A stretch of DNA of 10,000 bases, taken from the NCBI GenBank assembly GCA_008636095.1, contig VSJD01000086.1, positions 1-10,000 of the forward strand. The letters are read 5' to 3'. This stretch comes from Kiritimatiellota bacterium (GTDB lineage: Bacteria; Verrucomicrobiota; Kiritimatiellia; JAAZAB01). Positions 1 to 6,700 of the stretch are shown piece by piece. A program made the translations under genes and the position numbers. The number at the start of each line of letters is the position of its first letter. Within the stretch, counting starts at the first letter, position 1. A model generated the notes under the pieces. It had not been told where the DNA came from and made no database searches. It saw only the letters and a program-made list of their open reading frames with translations.

Positions 1-278
1 TCTTGATCTTCGTGGCACACATTTGGTTCGAAAAAGCGGCGGCGATCTTGAACCGTCTGCGGGTTTCCGCCACTCGCATGGACACGAGTCCAATGCTTCG
101 CGTCGCGCACCCGCATCCAGTCCAAGCTGGCCTTGTTTTTTCGAATCCCTCGACAAGCTCGGGGACCCAAATTCGCCACACGGTTGCATGTCACCCAATT
201 GCCTTCGTTAGAAGGGGGAGATCAAGGCAACGTTTAATTTTCTCACGTTCTTTTCAAAAAGCATACATGTTACGGATG
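1..278. other. Non-coding left edge with a short dispersed repeat
   Basis: I see no convincing gene here. The open frames lack a ribosome binding site and show no recognisable domain. Around 147-167 there is a CTCGACAAGCTCGGGGAC-type motif, which resembles short repeats scattered through intergenic DNA of many bacteria and is partly self-complementary. A related motif (CTCGACTGAGCTCGCCGAAG) occurs inside the element at 3076-3227. The stretch could be the decayed or regulatory flank of a gene lying to the left of the window. Confidence 0.5.
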
Positions 279-306
279 TAGACACTAATGTCTGAGGCAC
301 TATATT
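279..306 (+). promoter_or_regulatory. Candidate sigma70-type promoter overlapped by a palindromic operator
   Basis: TAGACA (279-284) matches the -35 consensus at five of six positions. After 16 bases comes TATATT (301-306), also five of six for a -10 box. A perfect 5-bp inverted repeat, AGACA-CTAA-TGTCT (280-293), covers the -35 box, where a repressor would act. The GTAGAC...GTCT layout recalls operators of BlaI/MecI-type repressors, but no regulator gene is in view, so that link is a guess. The predicted start near 313 would give a leader of about 80 bases before the metallopeptidase. Confidence 0.35.
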
Positions 307-391
307 AACGAGGAACCAGGCACGCAGAACATTCTTGAACTTAGTTACATGGCTATCCACCCATTCGTTTCCATGCTACACTACCAAACAT

Positions 392-766
392 ATGACGCCA
401 ATGTGGAAATGGATGCTGGCGGTGGGGGCGGATGAAGTCGCCGCCGTGATCCAGGCCTTGCCGCAGGACGTGAAGTGCCGGGCGGAAGCTGTGCCGATTG
501 TGTTCGAAAAGCGGCCGAGCCGGGCGTTCATCGCGGACGGCATAGAAGAAGATACCCTGGGTCTCTTCCTGGGGCCGTCATCGCTGGATGACCCGGGCGC
601 AAGCCCCTTGCCGGCGCAAATCATTTTATTTCTCGAAAATATCTGGGATGCGGCCGGTGGTGAAGAGCGTCCGTACCGGAAGGAAATCCGTAAGACTCTT
701 CTGCACGAGCTGGGTCATTCCCTTGGGTGGGAAGAATCGGAACTCGAAGCCCGACATCTGGATTGA
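392..766 (+). CDS. Small zincin-type metallopeptidase family protein (PF06262-like)
   Basis: Encodes about 124 residues, close to the usual 110-140 of the short bacterial Zincin_1 (PF06262) family. These are presumed zinc proteases of unknown substrate and appear cytosolic here, since there is no signal peptide. The key feature is HELGHSLGWEE near the C-terminus: HExxH supplies two zinc-binding histidines and the catalytic glutamate. It is preceded by a helix (RKEIRKTLL) typical of the family. The N-terminal part (EVAAVIQALPQDV, then VPIVFEKRPS) also fits the family pattern. The start is uncertain. ATG 392 and ATG 401 are both in frame, neither has a clear Shine-Dalgarno, and the frame stays open back to a TTG at 335, which has no ribosome site at the right distance. 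The protein ends shortly after the motif, as family members do. A candidate promoter lies at 279-306; the next gene begins 230 bases downstream. Confidence 0.8.
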   Translation: MTPMWKWMLAVGADEVAAVIQALPQDVKCRAEAVPIVFEKRPSRAFIADGIEEDTLGLFLGPSSLDDPGASPLPAQIILFLENIWDAAGGEERPYRKEIRKTLLHELGHSLGWEESELEARHLD

Positions 767-794
767 CCCGATCCGCGTGTAAGTGCGCAGATCG

Positions 795-947
795 GGAATG
801 GTCAATGGGAAATGGTTAATGGTTAATGGGAAATGGAACCAGTTGATCTGGGTTGGATGTACAGCAAACGTACAATTTGCCGCTACAAATTGAAACCTTT
901 TACCATAACGAACGTATCGCAAGCGTTCTTCATCAATCATTAACCAT
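795..947. repeat. Degenerate 7-bp-period repeat with an inverted copy
   Basis: The DNA at 795-836 is a patchwork of ATGGTTA/ATGGGAA units. ATGGTTA is tandemly repeated at 812-825. The 10-mer ATGGTTAATG (812-821) recurs inverted as CATTAACCAT at 938-947, so the two could form the arms of a long hairpin across the spacer between the metallopeptidase and PPC genes. Spacers 3698-3728 and 795-836 share a 7-base period, although with different words. Confidence 0.6.
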
Positions 948-958
948 CATCCATTAGC

Positions 959-976
959 CGCGCGTTATTACGCGCG
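959..976 (+). promoter_or_regulatory. GC stem-loop just upstream of the PPC gene ribosome binding site
   Basis: CGCGCG-TTATTA-CGCGCG forms a perfect six-pair, all-G/C stem with a six-base loop. It ends about five bases before the AGGGAGG ribosome binding site of the gene at 997. There is no T-tract after it, so it is not a standard terminator. It may act as a 5' mRNA stabilising or translation-modulating hairpin. As a DNA palindrome it could instead be a protein site. Confidence 0.45.
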
Positions 977-996
977 AATTTAGGGAGGGATTCACC

Positions 997-1455
997 ATGC
1001 AAGTCGCCGAAGGAAAAATTAACCGCGTTTTTACAGTCCGCCTGGAAGAGGGCGAACGTCTGCCGGATTGCATTGAGACCCTGGCCCGTCGGCGCCGGAT
1101 TAAAGCTGCCCTGGTACTACTGGTCGGTGGCGCCCGTGACGGGCGGCTGGTGGTCGGCCCGAAAAAGACGACGGCAAATCCCGCTGTCATGGTGCAGGCC
1201 TTTACCGCTGGCCATGAAATCCTGGGAGTGGGCACCCTGTTTCCGGGCGAGCAGGGGCCGGAGCTCCATCTGCATGCCGCTATGGGGCGAAAGCAGAAAG
1301 CGCTGGTCGGCTGTATTCGCAAGGGGATCCGAACCTACTTGATCGCGGAAATCGTAATCCTGGAATTAACCGGTTTTACAGCCGTACGTGCCCGGCAACC
1401 CGTGTCCGGATTCCACCTGCTGGAATTGAATCGGGCGGCCTCCGGCAGAGGATAG
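997..1455 (+). CDS. PPC/PCC-domain protein (DUF296, PF03479)
   Basis: Encodes 152 residues that fit a single stand-alone PPC domain, as in bacterial and archaeal DUF296 proteins, which form trimers. In plants the same fold is joined to AT-hook DNA-binding motifs. The biochemical role of the bacterial forms is unsettled. Supporting features are the opening strand (RVFTVRLEEGERLPDCIETLA), the VLLVGGARDG turn, a GVGTLFP segment, and ELHLHAAMG with H91 and H93, the conserved paired histidines that line a putative metal or ligand site in this family. The start at ATG 997 is well supported by AGGGAGG seven to nine bases upstream and by the family-like N-terminus. No AT-hook or membrane segment is present. 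The last 10 or so residues (RAASGRG) are probably a disordered tail. It appears to be monocistronic, with a GC stem-loop in its leader, and no clear terminator follows. Confidence 0.85.
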   Translation: MQVAEGKINRVFTVRLEEGERLPDCIETLARRRRIKAALVLLVGGARDGRLVVGPKKTTANPAVMVQAFTAGHEILGVGTLFPGEQGPELHLHAAMGRKQKALVGCIRKGIRTYLIAEIVILELTGFTAVRARQPVSGFHLLELNRAASGRG

Positions 1456-1496
1456 TGCTGACAGTGCCTGTTTTCTGCATCAACTATTTATAAGAA

Positions 1497-1546
1497 TGCC
1501 TGGGATGGGAGTCGAACCCATACGACCTTGCGGTCAACGGATTTTT
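1497..1546 (-). pseudogene. Truncated tRNA-Leu 3' half, copy 1
   Basis: On the minus strand this matches the intact tRNA-Leu at 1806-1888 from the anticodon loop to the discriminator base: variable arm, T-arm with TTCGACT and the 3' acceptor strand. The D-arm and 5' acceptor strand are absent, so no mature tRNA can form. The match breaks inside the anticodon loop at the hairpin insert. AAGTCCG, the next seven bases of the real tRNA (read on the + strand), reappears after it at 1576-1582. Confidence 0.85.
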
Positions 1547-1574
1547 CCGCCGGAGGCGGATCCGCCTTTGGCGG
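1547..1574. repeat. 28-bp palindromic double hairpin, copy 1
   Basis: Read on the minus strand it consists of CCGCC-AAA-GGCGG, then AT, then CCGCC-TCC-GGCGG: two small hairpins that also pair with each other around a GGCGGATCCGCC core. It sits exactly within the anticodon loop of the broken tRNA-Leu copy, so the tRNA stem flanks extend the palindrome. It resembles small palindromic interspersed elements of the REP/RPE kind. Confidence 0.8.
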
Positions 1575-1651
1575 AAAGTCCGCAATAAACCGGTCTGCGT
1601 ATACACTGTTTTAATTGCAGGGATATATGTATATATGCAAACAATCAAGAA

Positions 1652-1700
1652 TGCCTGGGATGGGAGTCGAACCCATACGACCTTGCGGTCAACGGATTTT
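1652..1700 (-). pseudogene. Truncated tRNA-Leu 3' half, copy 2
   Basis: Same structure as the copy at 1497-1546, with one T fewer before the insert. It lies between the intact tRNA-Leu gene and copy 1, so read-through transcription from the tRNA promoter would include both broken copies. Confidence 0.85.
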
Positions 1701-1728
1701 CCGCCGGAGGCGGATCCGCCTTTGGCGG
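1701..1728. repeat. 28-bp palindromic double hairpin, copy 2
   Basis: Identical to the element at 1547-1574 and in the same position within the anticodon loop of the second truncated tRNA copy. It was probably duplicated together with its host unit rather than inserted twice. Confidence 0.8.
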
Positions 1729-1805
1729 AAAGTCCGCAATAAACCGGTCTGCGTATACACTGTTTTAATTGCAGGGATATATGTATATATGCAAACAATC
1801 AAGAA

Positions 1806-1888
1806 TGCCTGGGATGGGAGTCGAACCCATACGACCTTGCGGTCAACGGATTTTAAGTCCGTTATGTCTGCCATTCCATCACCCAGGC
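1806..1888 (-). tRNA. tRNA-Leu (anticodon TAA)
   Basis: The 83-nt minus-strand gene folds as a class II tRNA. It has a GCCTGGG/CCCAGGC acceptor stem, a D-arm with GG and the GGCAGA motif common in tRNA-Leu, and an anticodon stem ACGGA/TCCGT with loop CTTAAAA (anticodon TAA, decoding UUA). A long variable arm (TGACCGCAAGGTCGT) and T-arm ATGGG-TTCGACT-CCCAT follow. The discriminator is A and CCA is not encoded. This is the only complete copy; two broken 3' halves lie just downstream of its 3' end. Confidence 0.95.
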
Positions 1889-1927
1889 CAAACCGTCATT
1901 CATGGTTGCCTGATAGGAATGGAACGT

Positions 1928-1955
1928 ATTATCCGCAGAACCGGGGTGAAGGCAA
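1928..1955 (-). promoter_or_regulatory. Candidate promoter of tRNA-Leu
   Basis: On the minus strand TTGCCT (1955-1950) is followed after 16 bases by GATAAT (1933-1928), which match the sigma70 -35 box at four and the -10 box at five of six positions. Transcription would start about 30 bases before the tRNA 5' end at 1888, which is a plausible leader length. This rests on consensus matching only. Confidence 0.4.
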
Positions 1956-2068
1956 GCACTTTGCGCGGGTTTCCATAAATTCAACCGTTGCATGCTGACC
2001 GCAAATCGGCTGTCGAACTTCGCGCCGGGCTGGAGAGGCGACCCAAATAGTCGACATGGCCCCCGCCG

Positions 2069-2410
2069 TCATTTCAGCGAATAGGCATTGCCGGAGCCCC
2101 ATATGGTGAGCGTCCTGCTTTCATTTTTCGGGATGGTGACCTCGACTGTGCCCTGGATCGTGGCCCCCTGCCATTTCACTTGATGGGTCCCGGTATCGGT
2201 GAAAATAAACTGGGTTGCATGCGCCGCTACCGTGATTTCCGGCGAACTGGAAGTGTCCATATACATGGCCAGGGGTTCACCAGTCTGATTTACAACCGTT
2301 ACCGTTGTGAGATCATCGGTTGACCCCATCTCGCACGATGTCAACAAAGCGATTCCAAGGATGCCGAAGATCCCTATGAACCATTTGCAAACCTGGCTGG
2401 CGTTCTTCAT
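2069..2410 (-). CDS. Small predicted lipoprotein of unknown function
   Basis: Encodes 113 residues. The N-terminus (MKNASQVCKWF, then the hydrophobic IGIFGILGIALLTSC) is a type II signal peptide. The lipobox is L23-T24-S25-C26, so lipidation on Cys26 would leave a mature protein of 88 residues. The residue after the cysteine is Glu, which gives no inner-membrane retention signal by the E. coli Asp+2 rule, so outer-membrane placement is possible. The mature part is rich in Thr/Val and alternating hydrophobic residues (TVTVVNQTGEPL, QFIFTDTG, VEVTIPK), suggesting a small all-beta fold. I recognise no family. ATG at 2410 has AGGAAG about eight bases upstream. It shares its strand with the membrane-protein gene 173 bases upstream, but the gap is large enough for separate transcription. 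Confidence 0.75.
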   Translation of the reverse strand: MKNASQVCKWFIGIFGILGIALLTSCEMGSTDDLTTVTVVNQTGEPLAMYMDTSSSPEITVAAHATQFIFTDTGTHQVKWQGATIQGTVEVTIPKNESRTLTIWGSGNAYSLK

Positions 2411-2583
2411 GGACTATCTTCCTTCGTTATGTTGATCGGACATGACACGATGCTGTTAACGCGGTAATTCGACGGCGATTATTCCATAATCAATCTCCGT
2501 CCTACTTTCCTCATCGAACGGCTTACGGCTATGGAGCGAGGCGGAATGGCCGTCAAGTGCAAGGCTTTGTTGGATGCACCTTG

Positions 2584-2826
2584 CTAGCCGACGATCAGCA
2601 GTGCCACGTAGGGAGCGACGTTGAAGACCAGAAAAACGATTTTGAACAACCCGAGGAACGCGTAGATGACTATGTCAAAGGTCTCCCGGGGAATGGGGAA
2701 CAATTTATGGTGCGTACGGTAAATCAAATCCGGGGCCAATATCAACATGATGGTCCAGAGGACCAACAGGGCTCCGTTCATGATTGTGCACCACATAAAG
2801 AATGTTGTTAGGGTCTGAATATCCAT
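2584..2826 (-). CDS. DUF6868-like small inner-membrane protein
   Basis: Encodes 80 residues with two predicted membrane helices, at about 9-31 (FFMWCTIMNGALLVL onwards) and 52-77 (IVIYAFLGLFKIVFLVFN onwards). A short polar, basic segment (YRTHHKLFPIPRETFD) joins them. The pattern FF-WCT-(I/M)N near the start, the YR-H-LF-I-RE-FD loop and the YAFLGLFK stretch match what I know of the DUF6868 family, whose function is unknown. The start is firm: an ideal AAAGGAGG lies about six bases before ATG 2826. A weak inverted repeat (GCAAGG/CCTTGC) lies just past the stop codon, but it has no T-tract. Its neighbour downstream on the same strand is the lipoprotein gene; any functional link is only positional. 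Confidence 0.8.
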   Translation of the reverse strand: MDIQTLTTFFMWCTIMNGALLVLWTIMLILAPDLIYRTHHKLFPIPRETFDIVIYAFLGLFKIVFLVFNVAPYVALLIVG

Positions 2827-3037
2827 GACGTTCCTCCTTTATTTTTCTGCATCCAACGTTTTGCCAGGCTTTAAGGATCCCTGAGCAGCTCTTTGGCAAA
2901 GCGGGAAGCCGCTCTCACCTGGGCGTAGCGCTCCGGCGTAGCCCGGATTGCCCGATGCCAATATTAGAATATTCCGCTTTTTAGCATGATATAGCGACTG
3001 CGACTGCTCAGTCAAGGACCAAAACCAATTTATCGGG
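2827..3037. other. Intergenic stretch without a recognisable gene
   Basis: This is the upstream side of the DUF6868-like gene. It contains that gene's ribosome binding site and, presumably, its promoter, although I see no convincing -35/-10 pair. No frame here has coding character. Confidence 0.4.
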
Positions 3038-3250
3038 CCCCTCAGTCACGCGGGTAGGTTGTGAACTTCAATGCCGTCATTCCCGCCCCGTGTCAAAGCA
3101 CGGGGTAAACTCCAGCGGTCCCGATCGCGAAGCGCATCGGGATGGATTCCCGACCCAGGCTCCGCGGCTCGACTGAGCTCGCCGAAGTCCGGAGCGCTTC
3201 GCCGAGGCGAGTCAGGTCGGGAATGACAGTCAGCCCTCATAACTGAGGGG
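3038..3250. repeat. Nested inverted-repeat element of about 152 bp (MITE-like)
   Basis: The inner ends are GTCATTCCCG (3076-3085) and CGGGAATGAC (3218-3227), a perfect 10-bp inverted repeat enclosing 152 bp. The interior has several further self-complementary GC segments, such as CCCCGTG/CACGGGG near 3086-3105 and GATCGCGAAGCGCATC near 3123-3138. Further out, CCCCTCAGT (3038-3046) and ACTGAGGGG (3242-3250) form a second inverted repeat. No transposase is encoded. GTCATTCCCG ends are common on dispersed intergenic repeats in other bacteria, so a non-autonomous element or structured repeat is likely. Confidence 0.6.
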
Positions 3251-3608
3251 TTACAATTTATCCCTAAAATCGGCAATGAGCTGAACTTCAGTCTGTCTTT
3301 ATCAACCCGCCTAGGTGCGTAAATTTGCGACATAACAAATCGATGATATTATTATATGGGCTTTGCCTGTCGTCTCCTACGCTTTGCCGGACCCCACGTA
3401 GCAGTCAACCTAAGCCCGTTAATGGCATACGCCATAAGCTCTTCGGTGCTGAATTGCCCGAAACGCCGATAATGACCTTGTTTCAGGGTGCGGCGCGGAG
3501 TATGCTTGTTTCCCAATGAGTGCTTATTATCATAGAATAATCATTAAGCGTTGGCATTGCATCCGGCGCAAATCGGCTATTGAATTTAAGCCTTTAAACA
3601 CATAACTT
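3251..3608. other. Gene-free spacer before tRNA-Arg
   Basis: No gene can be supported. One frame (3325-3519) starts at TTG without a ribosome site and has no recognisable motif. The segment 3566-3587 (GCAAATCGGCTATTGAATTT) resembles 2001-2020 (GCAAATCGGCTGTCGAACTT), a small repeat of unknown meaning. I see no strong promoter for the tRNA; TTGGCA at 3551 lacks a good -10 partner. Confidence 0.4.
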
Positions 3609-3682
3609 ACCCCCGTAGCTCAGTAGGATAGAGCATCGGATTTCTAATCCGACGGTCGCAGGTTCAAGTCCTGCCGGGGGTG
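3609..3682 (+). tRNA. tRNA-Arg (anticodon TCT)
   Basis: This 74-nt gene folds as a standard cloverleaf. The acceptor is ACCCCCG/CGGGGGT and the D-arm GCTC...GAGC encloses AGTAGGATA. The anticodon stem TCGGA/TCCGA carries loop TTTCTAA (anticodon TCT, decoding AGA), and the T-arm is GCAGG-TTCAAGT-CCTGC. The discriminator is G and CCA is not encoded. It lies 113 bases before the giant coiled-coil gene on the same strand. Confidence 0.96.
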
Positions 3683-3697
3683 CCCGTTCGAAGAATT

Positions 3698-3728
3698 GCG
3701 GATTGCGGATTTATGATTACGGATTACG
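3698..3728 (+). repeat. Short tandem 7-mers between tRNA-Arg and the coiled-coil gene
   Basis: GCGGATT is repeated twice (3698-3711) and GATTACG twice (3715-3728), separated by a three-base TAT. Such degenerate seven-base repeats are common spacer filler in some repeat-rich genomes. There is no terminator-like hairpin here. Confidence 0.6.
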
Positions 3729-3795
3729 CAGAATGGCAAAAGTCGCTTGATGTTAACGCTTGTAAAATAATAGCGTGGGTTACAAAGGAATGCAT

Positions 3796-6700
3796 ATGAA
3801 ATACGATCTATCGAGCCGAATTACACGAATGTGTGTCAGTAGCCTGGTGTGCCTGATTATCGGCGCACTGGCCGTCGCGGGGAATCAGGCGTTGGCTACG
3901 GTGCAGCCCGGTCAGGAAGAAATTATTTCGGTCTTAAATGCCAAAGCCCAGGCCGTGGATGCCGCGCTCAACGACATGCGTGCCAACCTTAAAGTTGCTG
4001 CCGACCTGCAGGCGAACCTGGAAAAGGAAACCGGCCGGAAGGGGCAGACCGAAGCCGCCATGAAAGCAAACCAGGCGGCCCGTAAAACGGCCGAGCGGAA
4101 TCTATCCAACCTGAAATCCCGCCTGGCCGCCGCGGAAAAGGAATTGACCGCGCTCGATAAGCAGAAGAAATCCGTTGCCAAACTTCAGGAAACGCTGACC
4201 CAACTCAGCCAGCGGCGCGCTGAGGCCGAGGCCGAGGCCCAACGCGTGCAAGCGGCGCGTGTGGCGGCCGAACAGGCTGTGACAGAATGGAAGGCCAAGG
4301 TTGAAGAAGTTATTAAAAAGGCGCAGGCCGCCGGTGAGCCGGGCAAGGCCGTGAGCCAGTTGGAAAACGCGCTGGAACAAGTGCAGGAATTAAGGGAAGC
4401 CGCCTTGAAGCGGGCTACCGAAGCGCGGAAAGCCCTTGAAAAGGTCGAAAAATCAAAAGCGGAAATGCAGGCCAAGGTGGTGGCGGTGGAAAAACGCCTT
4501 GCCGACGGCGCTAAACAGCAAGAACAGGCCGGCCGGCTCCAGACGGAGTTGACAACCATCCGACAGGCGCGGGCGGAATCACAAGCCCAAGCGGCCGAAA
4601 TAGAGAAAGCCCGTACCACGGACGAGAAAACTGTTTCCGAGTTAAAGGACAAGCTGGCAATTGCAAATAAAAACGTGGCGGCCCTGGAAAAGGAAGGGAA
4701 AATCAGAGCGCAGTTGCAGGAAGAGTTGGTCAAGGCGCGCAAGCTCAGCGCGGAAGCGGAGGCGGGCCTTCAACAGACAGCAGTCGCTAAAACGGCTGCC
4801 GAGCAGGACCTGGCGGCGCTCAAGGCCAGGCTGGCAGAGGTATCACAAAAGGCCATAACAGCCCAGGAACAGGTGAAGCAGGTGCAGGCCCTGCAGGATG
4901 AAATCGGCAAGGAAAAGCAACGGCGGGAATCCCTACTCCAGGACGCGGCGAAAGCGCGCGCGGTCGTCCAGGCGGCCGAGAAGGAGAGAGGTAAATTGCA
5001 GGCGCAAGTGGACGCGCAAGCCAAGCGCGTGGCCGAGGGGCTGAACCAGCAAAAGGCCGCGGGCCAGATTCAGGAAGAGCTGGCCAGGGAGAAACAGGTG
5101 TGCGCGGAAAGCGAAGCCAAGATTGCCGAAGCCAACCAGGCACGCGCGGCGGCGGCGCAAGCCATGACCGAGCTGAAACAAAAATTAGTCGAAGGTGAAG
5201 AGCAGACCCAGTCCCTGGAAAAGCAGGCGAAGGTCCTGGCCCAGCTCCAGGCGGAATTAGCGGATGTCCGCAAGATGAATGCCGAAATGAATCGTGAAGT
5301 TCAGAGCGTCACGGCCTCCCGCGCGGAGATCGAACAGGCCTTGACCGTTTTTAACGCCAGGCTCGCAACCGTGCAGACCAACATCAGCGCCCTGACGGAA
5401 CAGGCGAAGCAAGTGCAGGCCCTGCGGGATGAAATCGGCAAGGAAAAGCAACGGCAAGAATCCCTGCTCCAGGACGCGACGAAAGCGCGCGCGGCCGTTC
5501 AAGCGGCCGAAAAGGAAAGAGGTAAATTGCAGGCGCAAGTGGATGCGCAAGCCAAGCGCGTGGCCGAGGGGCTGAACCAGCAAAAGGCCGCGGGCCAGAT
5601 TCAGGAAGAGCTGGCCAGGGAGAAACAGGTGTGCGCGGAAAGCGAAGCCAAGATAGCCGAAGCCAACCAGGCACGCGCGGCGGCGGCGCAAGCCATGGCC
5701 GAGCTGAAGCAAAAATTAGTCGAAGGTGAAAAGCAAGCGCAGGACTTGGATAAGCAGGGAAAGTTCCTGGCACAACGGCAGGAAGAGTTGGTCAAGGCGC
5801 GCAAGCTCAGCGCGGAAGCGGAGGCGGGCCTTCAACAGACAGCAGTCGCTAAAACGGCTACCGAGCAGGACCTGGCGGCGCTCAAGGCCAGGCTGGCAGA
5901 GGTATCACAAAAGGCCATAACAGCCCAGGAACAGGCAAAGCAGGTGCAGGCCCTGCAGGATGAAATCGGCAAGGAAAAGCAACGGCAGGAATCCCTGCTC
6001 CAGGACGCGGCGAAAGCGCGCGCGGCCGTTCAAACGGCCGAAAAGGAAAGAGGTAAATTGCAGGCGCAAGTGGATGCGCAAGCCAAGCGCGTGGCCGAGG
6101 GGCTGAACCAGCAAAAGGCCGCGGGCCAGATTCAGGAAGAGCTGGCCAGGGAGAAACAGGTGTGCGCGGAAAGCGAAGCCAAGATAGCCGAAGCCAACCA
6201 GGCACGCGCGGCGGCGGCACAAGCCATGGCCGAGCTGAAGCAAAAATTAGTCGAAGGTGAAGAGCAGACCCAGTCCCTGGAAAAGCAGGCGAAGGTCCTG
6301 GCCCAGCTCCAGGCGGAATTAGCGGATGTCCGCAAGATGAATGCCGAAATGAATCGTGAAGTTCAGAGCGTCACGGCCTCCCGCGCGGAGATCGAACAGG
6401 CCTTGACCGTTTTTAACGCCAGGCTTGCAACCGTGCAGACCAACATCAGCGCCCTGACGGAACAGGCCGGTGTGATCAAGCAGATGCAGGCTGATGTGGA
6501 AAAGGAAAAACAGGCGCGTGTAGCTGCCGTGAAACAGTTGGCAAAAGACAAGACCGCCATAAGCACTGCTGAACAAGATAAAGCGGCACTGCAAGCCCAC
6601 ATCGCAGAACTGGAAACGCAGGCTGTGGAAGGGGCCGTGCAGCAAAAGACCCTGGAACAGTTGCGGGAAAATCTGATGCAAGCAAAACAAGCCCGGACCG

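Larger units (their letters stand above)
1492..1800. repeat. Two tandem 155/154-bp units carrying half a tRNA-Leu gene
   Basis: Unit 1 (1492-1646) and unit 2 (1647-1800) are identical apart from one T in a T-run. A third, partial copy (1801-1856) is the 3' part of the intact tRNA-Leu gene. Each unit holds the tRNA 3' half, then a 28-bp double hairpin, then about 65 bp of AT-rich spacer with an alternating ATATATGTATATAT stretch (1623-1636; 1778-1791). The near-perfect identity implies a very recent duplication. No protein is encoded; the open frames crossing it are accidental. Confidence 0.9.

Noticed and set aside
349..438. Short upstream frame (ATG 349) overlapping the metallopeptidase start
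   Set aside because: No ribosome site and low-complexity end; probably chance.
1492..1800. CRISPR-like array
   Set aside because: The units are 154-155 bp, contiguous and identical, with no short repeats separated by unique spacers, and no cas genes are present.
1615..1998. Open frames crossing the tRNA-Leu region
   Set aside because: They run through the tRNA and its broken copies and contain the same translated fragment two or three times; these are RNA-gene sequences, not proteins.
2559..2584. Terminator hairpin after the DUF6868-like gene
   Set aside because: GCAAGG/CCTTGC is only six pairs with a 14-base loop and no T-tract.
3325..3519. Possible 64-residue protein
   Set aside because: TTG start, no ribosome binding site, no recognisable motif and mixed composition.
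3775..3795. GTG 3775 or ATG 3790 as the start of the coiled-coil gene
   Set aside because: AAAGGA is well placed only for ATG 3796, which also gives a compact signal peptide.
4185..4742. Minus-strand open frame of 185 residues
   Set aside because: Same antisense shadow effect as other frames opposite the repeat array; it recurs with each repeat copy.
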